DNA of 64,000 nt from Actinomadura sp. WMMA1423 (GCF_006547145.1 NZ_CP041244.1:3224001-3288000), one strand, 5' to 3'. Shown: positions 54,595 to 63,823, numbered from the stretch's first letter. A program made the numbers and translations. Notes: generated by a model not told the origin, from the letters alone.

Positions 54595-56376
54595 ATGCAT
54601 GAGCTGATGCACTGTGCAAACGGGGCGGGTCCGGCTGTGCACCGGACGATCCTGTGCCTGGACGTCGAGGGCTTCGGGCGCCGCACCAACGGGGACCAGC
54701 TCGCCATCCGGGCGGGCTTATACCGCGCCCTGCGGAGGGCCCTCGACGACTCCGGCGTGCCCGCGTCCTCCTGCTACTGCGAGGACCGGGGCGACGGAGC
54801 CATGATCCTCATCGGGCCGGACGTGCCGAAGGAGCTGGTGGCCGGCCCCTTCCCGGCGCGGCTGGCCACCCTGATCGAACGGCACAACCGCGGGGCCCAG
54901 CCGGGCGCCCGCATCAGGGTGCGCGTCGCCGTGCACGCCGGCGAGATCCACCACGACGACCACGGCGTCGCCGGCACCGCGATCAACAAGGCGTTCCGGC
55001 TTCTGTCGGCGCCCCCGCTCAAGGACGCGCTGAGCGCCTCCCCCGGCGTCCTGGCACTGATCACCTCCGGGTGGTTCTTCGAGGAGGTCGTGCGGCAGAA
55101 CCCCGCGTGCGGGGCGGCCGCCTTCCGGCCCGCGCGGGTCGCCGTCAAGGAGTTCCGCGAGCGGGCCTGGATGCGGCCGCCGGACACCTGGCCGCATGCG
55201 GACACCGCCCGGCATCTCCGGCTGCTCGCCCTCCATCCCGGCGCGCAGATCTCCGTCCCGGCCGCCGCCGCGCTCCTCGACGTCCCGGACGCCGAGGCCC
55301 GCGTCCTGCTCGACGGCCTCGGCCTGCCGGAGCGCGCCGAGGGCCGGTACGACGTCCCCGCCCCGGCCGGGGAGCCGGGGCTCGCGCCGCGGGAGCGCTC
55401 CGCCGCCGTCCGCCGCGTCCTCGGCTGGTACCTCGGCACCGCCGACAACGCGCGCCGCCTGCTGTGCCCGGACCGCGTCACCGCGTCCCTGACGCTGCCG
55501 GACGAGCCGGACCGCGCCCTGCCCTTCGCCTCGACGGACGAGGCCATGCGCTGGTGCGAGACCGAGCGGCTCAACCTGGTCGCCGCCGCCCGCGTCGCCG
55601 CGGAGGAGGGCCACCACGACATCGCCTGGCGGCTCCCGCTCGCCCTGTGGACGTTCCTCCTCCTGCGCAGCCCCTGGACCGACTGGTACGAGGCGCTCCG
55701 CACCGGCCTCGCGTCCGCCCGCCTCCTCGGCGACGACCGCGGCGTCGCCTACGCGCTCGGCGGCCTCGGCTACGCCAGCCAGAACCGCTGGCGGTTCGAG
55801 GAGTCCGCGGAACTGTTCACCGCGGCGTGCAAGGTCTTCTCCCGGCTCGGGGACGTCCGGGGCGAGGCGTGGGCGCTGCACGGGCTCGGCTACGCCTGCC
55901 GGCGCCTCCAGCGCTACCGCGAGGCGGTCGGCCACCACCGCCGGTCCGTCCTGCTGGCCGCCGCGCTGGGCGACCGCCGCAACACCGGGCGCGCGCTGAC
56001 GGCCCTCGGCTACGCCTACGCCGGGCTCGCCGACTTCGGCTCGTCCCTGGACCACTTCGAGCAGGCCCACGGCATCGCGCTGGAGGCCGACGAGCGGACC
56101 ATCGGCTGGACCTTGCACGGCCTCGGCTACGCCCACCACGGCCTGCGCCGCCTGCACACCGCCATCGCCCACTACGAGAGGGCCCTGGAGGTCTTCCGCG
56201 AGTTCGGCGACCGCCCGGGCCAGGGCGAGGCCCTCTACAACCTCGGCCGCGCCCACATGCAGATGTCCCGCCCGGACGCCGCCCGCGACTGCTGGATGCG
56301 GGCCCTGGCCATCTTCGAAGACCTCCAGCACCCGCGCCCCACCCCCCGCCTGCGCTCCCTCGACCCGCACGCGTGA
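54595..56376 (+). CDS. Nucleotide-cyclase-like domain protein with TPR repeats
   Basis: 593 aa from the ATG at 54595, placed behind AAGGGGG; in-frame ATGs at 54565, 54577 and 54607 compete. Residues ~15-190 resemble a class III cyclase homology domain (ILCLDVEGFGRR, EDRGDGAMILI, RVAVHAGEIHHDDHG, GTAINKAFRLL) but lack a clear full catalytic set, so it may only bind a nucleotide. A winged-helix-like part (~210-290) and about six TPR repeats follow, with GLGYA at the turn of several (ALGGLGYAS, LHGLGYACR, LTALGYAYA, LHGLGYAHH). Likely a signalling scaffold. Convergent with the LysR gene. Confidence 0.7.
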   Translation: MHELMHCANGAGPAVHRTILCLDVEGFGRRTNGDQLAIRAGLYRALRRALDDSGVPASSCYCEDRGDGAMILIGPDVPKELVAGPFPARLATLIERHNRGAQPGARIRVRVAVHAGEIHHDDHGVAGTAINKAFRLLSAPPLKDALSASPGVLALITSGWFFEEVVRQNPACGAAAFRPARVAVKEFRERAWMRPPDTWPHADTARHLRLLALHPGAQISVPAAAALLDVPDAEARVLLDGLGLPERAEGRYDVPAPAGEPGLAPRERSAAVRRVLGWYLGTADNARRLLCPDRVTASLTLPDEPDRALPFASTDEAMRWCETERLNLVAAARVAAEEGHHDIAWRLPLALWTFLLLRSPWTDWYEALRTGLASARLLGDDRGVAYALGGLGYASQNRWRFEESAELFTAACKVFSRLGDVRGEAWALHGLGYACRRLQRYREAVGHHRRSVLLAAALGDRRNTGRALTALGYAYAGLADFGSSLDHFEQAHGIALEADERTIGWTLHGLGYAHHGLRRLHTAIAHYERALEVFREFGDRPGQGEALYNLGRAHMQMSRPDAARDCWMRALAIFEDLQHPRPTPRLRSLDPHA

Positions 56377-56394
56377 CGGAGCGGGGCCCCGGGA

Positions 56395-57384
56395 TCAGGC
56401 GCTGACGAGGGTCTCCACGCCGGCGGGAAGGGTTCCGGCCTGGGCGGCCTCCACGAGGAACGTCTGGAGCGTCTCCTGGAACGCGCGGGCCGCGTGGGTG
56501 AGCTCCACGTCCTTGCGGTGCGCGAGGGCGATGGTGCGGAGCAGGCCGGGCCCGTGGCGGCCGCGGCGGGCCTCCTCGTCGGCCAGGACGAGCGGGGTTC
56601 CGCGCAGGCCGGGCCGTCCGGCCAGCACCATGCTGGGGACGACCGCGATACCGAGGCCGACCTCCACGAAGCGCAGGACGGCGTCCATCTCGCCGCCCTC
56701 GACCGCGAACCTCGGCTCGAACCCGGCGGCCCGGCACGCGCTGATGGTGGCCTCGCGCAGGTCGTAGCCGGGACGGAACATCACCAGCGGGCGGTTCTGC
56801 AGGTCCTCGATGCGCAGGTAGGAGCGGCGCGGGAGCTGAGCGGTCCTCGGGGCGCCCGGCTCGGCCCCCGCCGGGGAGGCCACCACCAGGTACTCGCGCA
56901 GGATCGGGGTCGTGTCCAGGGGCGGGTCGCCGTGCAGGGGGAGGATGACCAGGGCCATGTCCAGCGAGCCGCGGGTCAGCTCCCGGACGAGGTCGCGCGA
57001 GCCGCCCTCCTCGACGATGAGCTGGATCCCCGGGTAGGTGTCGTGGAAGAGGCGCAGGACGTCCGCCAGCAGGCCCGCGCACAGGGACGGCGTGGCGCCG
57101 AGCCGCACGCGGCCGCGTTTGAGGCCGACCAGCTCCTGCACTTCCAGGCGCGCGGTGTCGACGTCGGCGAGGATGCGCTTCGCCAGCGGCAGCAGCGCCT
57201 CACCGGCCGGTGTGAGGGTGATGTTGCCCCGGGCGCGGCTGAACAGCGAGACGTTCAGCTCGTTCTCCAGCGCGCGGATCTGCTTGGACAGCGAAGGCTG
57301 CGCGACGCGCAGCAGCTCGGCGGCCTGCGTGAAGTGGCGTACCTCGGCGACCGCGACGAAATAGGCGAGCTGCTGCAACTGCAT
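56395..57384 (-). CDS. LysR family regulator
   Basis: 329 aa: winged helix QLQQLAYFVAVAEVRHFTQAAELLRVAQPSLSKQIRALENEL (split, 2-45) and a periplasmic-binding-protein-like effector domain (VRLGATPSLCAGLLADVLRLF, ... FVEVGLGIAVVPSMVLAG). It lies between the two succinate dehydrogenase operons and could sense a C4-dicarboxylate or related metabolite, but this is inference from position. The next gene upstream on the same strand is 85 bp away. Confidence 0.85.
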   Translation of the reverse strand: MQLQQLAYFVAVAEVRHFTQAAELLRVAQPSLSKQIRALENELNVSLFSRARGNITLTPAGEALLPLAKRILADVDTARLEVQELVGLKRGRVRLGATPSLCAGLLADVLRLFHDTYPGIQLIVEEGGSRDLVRELTRGSLDMALVILPLHGDPPLDTTPILREYLVVASPAGAEPGAPRTAQLPRRSYLRIEDLQNRPLVMFRPGYDLREATISACRAAGFEPRFAVEGGEMDAVLRFVEVGLGIAVVPSMVLAGRPGLRGTPLVLADEEARRGRHGPGLLRTIALAHRKDVELTHAARAFQETLQTFLVEAAQAGTLPAGVETLVSA

Positions 57385-57469
57385 CCTGCACAGCGTACGG
57401 GTCGCCGTCCCGCGCGTTCCGCACCGGGTGAGGACGCCTTCCCGCGGGCAGGCAGCGCGGTCAGCGCGG

Positions 57470-58174
57470 TCAGCGCGCGTGCCGGCGCAGGGCCTGGAGG
57501 TCGTGGACGATGAGGCGGCGGCGGCCCGTCTCGATCCAGCCGTGCCGTCGCAGCGTGCGCAGCGCCTTGCTGACGGCCTCGCGGGACGCGCCCACCCAGC
57601 CCGCGAGCTCCTCCTGCGACAGGTTCAGCGTGATCCGGACGCTCTCGCCGCCGTGCCCGGCCGCCGCGCCGGTGCGGCGGTCGTAGGGGACCCCGAACCG
57701 CTCGGCCAGCTCGACGAGGCGCTGCGCCACCCGTCCCGTCGCGTCGAACATGCCGAACTCGACGCGCTTGCGGTCGGCGTCGCGCCAGCGCTGGCACAGC
57801 ATCCGCATGATGAGGATGGAGACGCGGCCGTGGGCCTGTAAGAAGGCCATGAACTCCTCGGCCGTGACCGCGAGCGCCCGCACCGGTTCGAGCGCCGTGA
57901 CGGTCGCCGACCGGGGCAGCCCGTCGATCGCGGCGACCTCGCCGAGCAGCGCTCCCGGGCCGCGCACCGCCAGCAGCGTCTCGCCGCCCAGCTCGCGGTA
58001 GGAGCACGCCTTGACCCGGCCCTGCAGCAGGACCGCCACCCAGCCGGGCTCCTCCCCCTCGGTGAAGAGCGTCTCCCCCCGCCCGAAGTCGCGGACGCGG
58101 CCGCGTGCCGCCAGGTCCTCGCGTTCCGCCTGGGTGAGATCGGCGAGGAACGAACCCGGTTCGAGGGCGCTCAT
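57470..58174 (-). CDS. Crp/Fnr family regulator
   Basis: 234 aa from the ATG at 58174. Cyclic-nucleotide-binding fold (~8-125: FGRGETLFTEGEEPGWVAVLLQGRVKACS, GPGALLGEVAAIDGLPRSATVTALEPV) and a C-terminal winged helix (ITLNLSQEELAGWVGASREAVSKALRTL). The phosphate-cassette has GEVAAIDGLPRSA, where Arg and Ser next to it favour cAMP binding. It has no N-terminal Cys set, so no Fnr-type oxygen cluster. Regulates carbon and respiration genes in relatives; a link to the nearby sdh operons is plausible. Confidence 0.85.
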   Translation of the reverse strand: MSALEPGSFLADLTQAEREDLAARGRVRDFGRGETLFTEGEEPGWVAVLLQGRVKACSYRELGGETLLAVRGPGALLGEVAAIDGLPRSATVTALEPVRALAVTAEEFMAFLQAHGRVSILIMRMLCQRWRDADRKRVEFGMFDATGRVAQRLVELAERFGVPYDRRTGAAAGHGGESVRITLNLSQEELAGWVGASREAVSKALRTLRRHGWIETGRRRLIVHDLQALRRHAR

Positions 58175-58517
58175 GCCCACAACGCTAAAGGGCATGGAGC
58201 GTTCCCGCCTCCCGGGAAAGAATCACGGTTCAATCACGCGTTGTGTGCACTTATCCCTACTCGAACGTTCGAGGGTGCGCCAGTCTTGTACGCGGCGTGC
58301 ACGGCCGGGCGGCCGTCCAGGCGTCCACGGCGTTCACGGGGAACGGCGGAACGGCGGGCGGCGGGCCGGGGGCACGCCGCCCGCCGGGCCACCGGGAGCG
58401 CCGCACGCCAGAGCGGCGTCCCCGATACGGGAAGCGGCGGAAACGCGAACGCCCCCCGTCGCGCGGGGCGGCGGGGGACGTTCGCGAAAGGCCGTTCCGG
58501 CGGCCCGGCGCGCACGA
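58175..58517. other. Intergenic region between Crp gene and Sdh1 operon (343 bp)
   Basis: Upstream region of the Crp gene (it is transcribed leftward) and downstream of the sdh operon. It contains the terminator at 58444-58486 and GC-rich hairpin-forming sequence at 58370-58410 (CGGCGGGCC repeats). No convincing gene on either strand. Confidence 0.5.
58444..58486 (-). terminator. Terminator of the Sdh1-type operon
   Basis: 15-bp arms with one mismatch (58444-58458 and 58472-58486), 13-nt loop, 31 bp past the iron-sulfur subunit stop and followed on the - strand by TTT. Confidence 0.65.
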
Positions 58518-59288
58518 TCAGGCGGACGGGGTGTCCTCGCCCTTGCGCACGATGCCGAGCTTGCTGCCGAGCCACACCAGCGGGTCGTACTTGCGGCCGA
58601 CGACGCGCTCCTTCATCGGGATCAGCGCGTTGTCGGTGATCTTGATGTGCTCGGGGCAGACCTCGGTGCAGCACTTGGTGATGTTGCAGAAGCCGAGGCC
58701 GTGGTCGTCCTGCGCGATGTTGCGCCGGTCGGCCTGGTCCGCCGGGTGCATCTCCAGCTCCCCGATCCGCATCAGGAAGCGCGGGCCCGCGAACTCGGGC
58801 TTGTTCTCCTCGTGGTCACGGATGACGTGGCAGACGTTCTGGCACAGGAAGCACTCGATGCACTTGCGGAACTCCTGCGAGCGCTCGACGTCCACCTGCT
58901 GCATGCGCAGCTCGCCCGGCTTGGCGTCGCCCGGGTCGAACGAGGGGATCTCCCGCGCCTTCTGGTAGTTGTACGACACGTCCGTGACCAGGTCCCGGAT
59001 GACGGGGAACGTGCGGACGGGCGTGACCGTGATGGTCTCGTCCGGTTCGAAGGTCGACATCCGGGTCATGCACAGCAGCCGCGGCATGCCGTTGACCTCG
59101 GCGGAGCACGAGCCGCACTTGCCGGCCTTGCAGTTCCACCGGACGGCGAGGTCGGGCGCCTGCGTGGCCTGGAGCCGGTGGATGATGTCGAGGACGACCT
59201 CGCCCTCGTTCACCTCGACCGTGTAGTCGGTGAGCTCGCCCGCGCCGTCGTCGCCGCGCCAGACCTTGAACTTCGCCTCGTAGCTCAT
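58518..59288 (-). CDS. Fumarate reductase/succinate dehydrogenase iron-sulfur subunit (Sdh1 type)
   Basis: 256 aa. Clusters: [2Fe-2S] CKAGKCGSC (~53-61), [4Fe-4S] CIECFLCQNVC (~143-153), [3Fe-4S] CNITKCCTEVC (~201-211). It differs clearly from the SdhB at 52887 and matches the mycobacterial Sdh1 subunit type (Rv0247c-like). Its ATG overlaps the stop of the flavoprotein gene by 4 bp, so the subunits are translated together. Confidence 0.9.
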   Translation of the reverse strand: MSYEAKFKVWRGDDGAGELTDYTVEVNEGEVVLDIIHRLQATQAPDLAVRWNCKAGKCGSCSAEVNGMPRLLCMTRMSTFEPDETITVTPVRTFPVIRDLVTDVSYNYQKAREIPSFDPGDAKPGELRMQQVDVERSQEFRKCIECFLCQNVCHVIRDHEENKPEFAGPRFLMRIGELEMHPADQADRRNIAQDDHGLGFCNITKCCTEVCPEHIKITDNALIPMKERVVGRKYDPLVWLGSKLGIVRKGEDTPSA

Positions 59289-61297
59289 CGGTCGTCCTCC
59301 TCGTTCTGCGCGGCGTCGGCGGCGCCCGCGCCCGGCGCGTCCGCGGCGTCCTCGGCGGGGGCCTGCGCCGCGGGGGCCTGCGCGGCGGGGCGCCCCGGCA
59401 GCTCCTCGTCGGTCAGGTACTTCTTCAGCTCATCGGTCTCGAACAGCTCGAGCAGGTCCTGCCGCATCGGGGTGAGCGGCTGACGGACCAGCTCGACGTG
59501 CGGGGCGGACGGGTCGCCGGCCAGCGAGCAGACGAGGTTCACCTTCCGCCACTCCGGCGACATGACCGGGTAGTCGTCGCGGGTGTGGCCGCCGCGGCTC
59601 TCCTGGCGCTCCAGCGCCGCCTTCGCGACCGCCTCGGACACCAGCAGCATGTTGCGCAGGTCGAGCGCGAGGTGCCAGCCCGGGTGGTAGCCGCGCCCGT
59701 CGCCGACCGCGACGGGGTCGACGCTGACGTTCGCGACCCGCTCGCGGAGCTTGCCGAGCGAGGCGATCGCCTGCTGGAGCTCCTCCTCCTTGCGGATGAT
59801 GCCGACCAGCTCGTTCATCGTCTGCTGGAGCTCGGCGTGGACGGCGTAGGGGTTCTCGCCGCTCTCCCGCTCGAACGGGGCCATCGCCTCGGCCGTCGCC
59901 GCCTCGATCTCGGCGCCGGGGACGACCGGGCGCGCGGGCAGGGCGTCCACGTACTCCGACGCGCCGAGCCCGGCCCTGCGGCCGAACACCAGCAGGTCCG
60001 ACAGCGAGTTGCCGCCGAGCCGGTTCGAGCCGTGCATGCCGCCGGAGACCTCGCCCGCCGCGAACAGCCCCGGCACCTTCGCGGCGCCGGTGTCGGGGTC
60101 GACCTCGACCCCGCCCATCACGTAGTGGCAGGTCGGGCCGACCTCCATCGGCTCCTTGGTGATGTCGACGTCCGCCAGCTCCTTGAACTGGTGGTACATC
60201 GACGGCAGCCGCTTGACGATCTCGGCGGCGCCGCCCGGCATCCGGTCGACGACGGTGAGGAAGACCCCGCCGTGCGGCGATCCCCGCCCCGCCTTGACCT
60301 CCGAGTTGATCGCGCGGGCGACCTCGTCGCGCGGCAGCAGTTCGGGCGGGCGCTTGTTGTTGTCGGGGTCGTCGTACCAGCGGTCGCCCTCCTCCTCGGT
60401 GGTGGCGTACTGGTTCTTGAAGACCTCGGGGATGTAGTCGAACATGAACCGCTTGCCCTCGGAGTTGCGCAGGACGCCGCGGTCGCCGCGCACCGACTCC
60501 GTCACGAGGATGCCCTTGACGGACGGCGGCCAGACCATCCCCGTGGGGTGGAACTGCACGAACTCCATGTTCAGCAGCGATCCGCCCGCGAGCAGGGCCA
60601 GCGCGTGGCCGTCCCCGGTGTACTCCCCGGAGTTCGACGTGACCTTGAAGGCCTTGCCGATTCCACCGGTCGCCAGCACCACGGCGGGCGCCTCGAACAC
60701 GACGAACCTGCCGGTCTCCCGGACGTAGCCGAACGCGCCGCACACCCTGCCGTCGGCGTCCTTCAGCAGGCGCGTGACCGTGGTCTCGGCCCAGACCTTC
60801 AGGTTGGCCTCGTAGTCGCCGTGCTCGGCGTGGTCCTCCTGCTGGAGGGCGACGATCTTCTGCTGGGCGGTGCGGATCAGCTCCAGGCCCGTCCGGTCGC
60901 CGACGTGCGCCAGCCGCGGGTACTCGTGCCCGCCGAAGTTGCGCTGGCTGATCTTGCCGTCCTTGGTGCGGTCGAACAGCGCGCCCCACAGCTCCAGCTC
61001 CCAGATGCGCTCCGGGGCCTCCTTGGCGTGCAGCTCCGCCATCCGCCAGCTGTTCATGAACTTGCCGCCGCGCATGGTGTCGCGGAAGTGGACCATCCAG
61101 TTGTCGTTGGCGTTGACGTTGCCCATCGCCGCCGCGGCCCCGCCCTCGGCCATCACGGTGTGGGCCTTGCCGAACAGCGACTTGGAGATGATCGCGGTCC
61201 GCTTGCCCTGGAGGCGCGCCTCGATCGCCGCGCGCAGCCCGGCGCCGCCGGCACCGATCACCACGACGTCGTACGAGTGCCTCTCGATCTCAGTCAT
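59285..61297 (-). CDS. Succinate dehydrogenase/fumarate reductase flavoprotein (Sdh1 type)
   Basis: 670 aa from the ATG at 61297. FAD fingerprint VVVIGAGGAGLRAAIEA (~10-26), covalent-flavin His in AHTVMAEGGAAAAMGN, substrate site FHPTGM and HYVMGGVEVD, and SNRLGGNSLSDLLVFG. The C-terminal ~45 residues are Ala/Pro/Asp/Glu-rich and not part of the usual fold. Resembles mycobacterial Sdh1 SdhA (Rv0248c-like). In those bacteria this complex is the main aerobic succinate:menaquinone oxidoreductase. Confidence 0.9.
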   Translation of the reverse strand: MTEIERHSYDVVVIGAGGAGLRAAIEARLQGKRTAIISKSLFGKAHTVMAEGGAAAAMGNVNANDNWMVHFRDTMRGGKFMNSWRMAELHAKEAPERIWELELWGALFDRTKDGKISQRNFGGHEYPRLAHVGDRTGLELIRTAQQKIVALQQEDHAEHGDYEANLKVWAETTVTRLLKDADGRVCGAFGYVRETGRFVVFEAPAVVLATGGIGKAFKVTSNSGEYTGDGHALALLAGGSLLNMEFVQFHPTGMVWPPSVKGILVTESVRGDRGVLRNSEGKRFMFDYIPEVFKNQYATTEEEGDRWYDDPDNNKRPPELLPRDEVARAINSEVKAGRGSPHGGVFLTVVDRMPGGAAEIVKRLPSMYHQFKELADVDITKEPMEVGPTCHYVMGGVEVDPDTGAAKVPGLFAAGEVSGGMHGSNRLGGNSLSDLLVFGRRAGLGASEYVDALPARPVVPGAEIEAATAEAMAPFERESGENPYAVHAELQQTMNELVGIIRKEEELQQAIASLGKLRERVANVSVDPVAVGDGRGYHPGWHLALDLRNMLLVSEAVAKAALERQESRGGHTRDDYPVMSPEWRKVNLVCSLAGDPSAPHVELVRQPLTPMRQDLLELFETDELKKYLTDEELPGRPAAQAPAAQAPAEDAADAPGAGAADAAQNEEDDR

Positions 61298-61308
61298 GTT
61301 CCTCGGCC

Positions 61309-62139
61309 TCAGTTGAAGATACGCAGGTCGGAGATGGTCTCGCTGGCGACCAGCGCGACGTACAGGTCGGCCACCACCAGCGAGCCCAGGGTGATCAGGG
61401 CGTACATCCCGTGCCGCTGGTTGATCTTGGACACCCAGCCCCACATCCGGTACCGGAAGGGGTGCTTGGAGAAGTTCTTCAGGCGCCCGCCGACGATGTG
61501 CCGGCACGAGTGGCACGACAGCGTGTACAGCCAGAGCAGGACCACGTTCGCGACCAGGATGATCGTGCCGAGCCCGATGCCGAACCCGCCGTCCTTGCCG
61601 TGGAAGGCGCGCGCCGCGTCCCAGGTGTTGACGAGGGAGATCAGGACGGCGGCGAGCCAGAAGTACCGGTGCAGGTTCTGGCCGATCAGGGGGAAGCGGC
61701 GCTCACCGGTGTACTTGGCGTGCGGCTCGCGGACGGCGCACGCGGACGGCGCGGCCCAGAACGAGCGGTAGTAGGCCTTGCGGTAGTAGTAGCACGTCAG
61801 CCGGAACAGCAACAGGAACGGCAGCGAGATCGCCGCGAACGGGATCCAGCCGCGGGTGCTCGCCGGCAGGAAGGTGCCGAACTCCGCCGCGTCGCCCGTG
61901 TGGCCGTTCACCGTGACGCCGTTGCAGATGTCGTTGAGGCACGGGGAGTAGAACGGCGTCAGGTAGTGGAACTCCGGCACGTAGAACGCGGCGCCCCAGA
62001 AGGCCCGGACGGTCGCGTACACCACCCAGGCCGTGAAGATCACGAAGGTCGTGACCGGATACAGGCGCCAGTTGTCCTTGCGGAGGGTGCGTTCCTTGAT
62101 CTGGGCGCGCGACTTGGCCGGCGCCTCCACAGTGGTCAT
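61309..62139 (-). CDS. Membrane anchor subunit of the Sdh1-type complex
   Basis: 276 aa from the ATG at 62139; AGGAGAG upstream. Five membrane helices: LYPVTTFVIFTAWVVYATV, WIPFAAISLPFLLLFRL, YFWLAAVLISLVN, GTIILVANVVLLWLYTLS and YALITLGSLVVADLYVAL. The outside loop CLNDICNG and the SCHSCRHIVGG motif are conserved in the Sdh1 anchor family (Rv0249c-like), and several His could bind heme or quinone. First gene of the operon; the iron-sulfur and flavin subunits follow. Confidence 0.85.
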   Translation of the reverse strand: MTTVEAPAKSRAQIKERTLRKDNWRLYPVTTFVIFTAWVVYATVRAFWGAAFYVPEFHYLTPFYSPCLNDICNGVTVNGHTGDAAEFGTFLPASTRGWIPFAAISLPFLLLFRLTCYYYRKAYYRSFWAAPSACAVREPHAKYTGERRFPLIGQNLHRYFWLAAVLISLVNTWDAARAFHGKDGGFGIGLGTIILVANVVLLWLYTLSCHSCRHIVGGRLKNFSKHPFRYRMWGWVSKINQRHGMYALITLGSLVVADLYVALVASETISDLRIFN

Positions 62140-62357
62140 CGATCGCTCTCCTGAGCTCGGGTCGTCGTGTCCCCGTACCACGGTCCGCGCGCACCATGCG
62201 GCCGTCCGCGCCTCGGTCGCCGGTCGGGCGCCCCCGGCCGGGCCGCGGCGGCGGCCGGAGCCGGTGCCGCATCCGGGCGGTGACGCCTTGTGTGCGCTTC
62301 CAGCGAAGCGACCTTACGCCACCCGCCTGGACCTGTGACATACATAACAGGCAGACC

Positions 62358-62366
62358 CATATGTGA
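62358..62366 (+). promoter_or_regulatory. CATATGTGA motif upstream of the Sdh1 operon
   Basis: The same 9-mer occurs at 63238-63246 before the lipoprotein gene, and a one-base variant (CATTTGTGA) on the other strand at 63145-63153 before the XRE gene. The sites flank the XRE regulator, so they are candidate binding sites for it. This one lies 220 bp from the sdh start. Confidence 0.35.
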
Positions 62367-62436
62367 GCCTGACCACAGACTTTAGCCCGCTCAGCGCCCC
62401 TTGGCGGCCCTCGGGAGCCATAACCAGTCGTTATGA

Positions 62437-63123
62437 TCAAACAGAATCGAGACGAGACCGCCGCGGCATGACCGTCCGGTCGTCCGGTGTCTGCTTCAGC
62501 ACCGTTCGGGCGAAGTGCGCCTCGGCCTCGCCCGTGCGGCCGGTGCCGTACACCCGCAGCACCTCGGCGAGGTCGGGGAAGCGGCCCGCGATGAGCGCGG
62601 CGGCCGCCTCGATCTCGGCGGCGGAGGCCACCTCGCGCAGCAGGGCCTGGACGAGCCTCGCCGGCTCGGCCGCACCGCGCCCGTCCGCGCGCCCCGCCGT
62701 GTCCGCGGGACGCTCCGCGCCTCCGAGGGCCGGCGCGCCTCCCGTGCCCGCGGGCCCGGGCCCCGCCGGAACGCGTCCGGATGCCGCGCCGCGCACCCCC
62801 GACGTGGTGGCCGCGGACTCCGCCTTGATCTCCTCCAGCCGCGCCCGGACGTCGGCGGCGGGCAGCGCGTCGAAGCCCGGACCGGACACGAACTCCTCGA
62901 CCGCCATCAGCCGGTGCAGGACGGCCGGGTTGCTGATCTTGGCGCGCTGGCCCGACATGAGCTGGGAGAGCATCGGCGCGGACAGCCCGAGCACGCCGGC
63001 GAGCCCGGACTGCGACATCGCGAGGCGGCCGAGCAGCGGCCGGACCCGGTCGCCGAGCGGCTCGCCGTACCACTCGGTCTGCAGCGCGCGGTTCCGGGCG
63101 ATCGTGTCCTCGGCGACGCTCAC
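62437..63123 (-). CDS. XRE-like helix-turn-helix regulator
   Basis: 228 aa from a GTG with AAGGGGG upstream. The helix-turn-helix is at ~34-60: LAMSQSGLAGVLGLSAPMLSQLMSG. Then a helical part (NPAVLHRLMAVEEFV), a Gly/Ala/Pro-rich linker and a C-terminal helical domain (LVQALLREVASAAEIEAAAALIAGRFPDLAEVL). This pattern is found in actinobacterial regulators whose targets are unknown. It sits between the sdh operon promoter and the lipoprotein gene. Confidence 0.75.
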   Translation of the reverse strand: MSVAEDTIARNRALQTEWYGEPLGDRVRPLLGRLAMSQSGLAGVLGLSAPMLSQLMSGQRAKISNPAVLHRLMAVEEFVSGPGFDALPAADVRARLEEIKAESAATTSGVRGAASGRVPAGPGPAGTGGAPALGGAERPADTAGRADGRGAAEPARLVQALLREVASAAEIEAAAALIAGRFPDLAEVLRVYGTGRTGEAEAHFARTVLKQTPDDRTVMPRRSRLDSV

Positions 63124-63144
63124 CCCGCCGACCCCCTTGACGAT

Positions 63145-63246
63145 TCACAAATGCAAACGATAGATTCACGGCCGCACATGGTGGTCCCATTTGCGAGCCG
63201 TGCAGGATGCCATGTTGCCACGGGAAACAGCGATTTGCATATGTGA
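63145..63246. promoter_or_regulatory. Paired motif between the XRE gene and the lipoprotein gene
   Basis: TCACAAATGCAAA (63145-63157) and TTTGCATATGTGA (63234-63246) form an inverted pair 76 bp apart in the 142-bp divergent region. A third ATTTGC lies at 63189. One half-site is close to each start. Confidence 0.4.
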
Positions 63247-63265
63247 TGATCGGGAGGTTCGGACG

Positions 63266-63823
63266 ATGGGGCTGGCACATCGCCTGGCGGCCGCCGCCGC
63301 GGCGGCCCTGCTCGTGGCGGGCGGCCTGGGCGGCTGCTCGCTGCCCGGGACGGGGTCGCCCTCGTCCGGGGGCGGGGGCGCCGAGGGCTCGGTGGGCAAG
63401 GCGAGCGTCGACAACGCCACCGAGCCGGTGGTGAAGGGCACCTTCGACAGTCCCGCCGCGCGCGGAGCCAAGGTCGACATCGCCGTCATGGGCCTCAAGG
63501 TGAAGGGCAGGCTGGCCACCCTCACCGTGCGGCTCACCCCGCATGTCCCGGGCGGCGAGCCGGGCCGGATCAACGCCTACGGGCTGAACGGCGAGCACGG
63601 TCTCGGCACCTCGCTGATCGACCCGGTGAACCTCAAGCGGTACGTCGTGGTGAAGGACTCCGGGGGCAAGGAGCTGGAGACCGACGACATCTTCACCCGC
63701 ATGACGAACGACCAGGCCACCCCGTTCTACTTCACCTTCGCCGCCCCGCCCGAGAACGTGAAGGCCATCGACGTGCAGATCGGCTCGTGGCCCACGTTCC
63801 GCGACGTCCCGGTCCAGCGGTGA
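63266..63823 (+). CDS. Secreted lipoprotein, hypothetical
   Basis: 185 aa from the ATG at 63266; GGGAGG lies 8 nt upstream. The signal AAAAALLVAGGLGGC carries a lipobox with lipidated Cys at about residue 24, followed by a Gly/Ser linker. The mature domain has Ig-like strands (KVDIAVMGLKVKGRLATLTVRLTPHVPG, PFYFTFAAPPENVKAIDVQIGSWPTF), resembling the DUF4352-type extracytoplasmic fold. Its stop overlaps the next GTG by 4 bp, so both are translated together. Confidence 0.75.
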   Translation: MGLAHRLAAAAAAALLVAGGLGGCSLPGTGSPSSGGGGAEGSVGKASVDNATEPVVKGTFDSPAARGAKVDIAVMGLKVKGRLATLTVRLTPHVPGGEPGRINAYGLNGEHGLGTSLIDPVNLKRYVVVKDSGGKELETDDIFTRMTNDQATPFYFTFAAPPENVKAIDVQIGSWPTFRDVPVQR

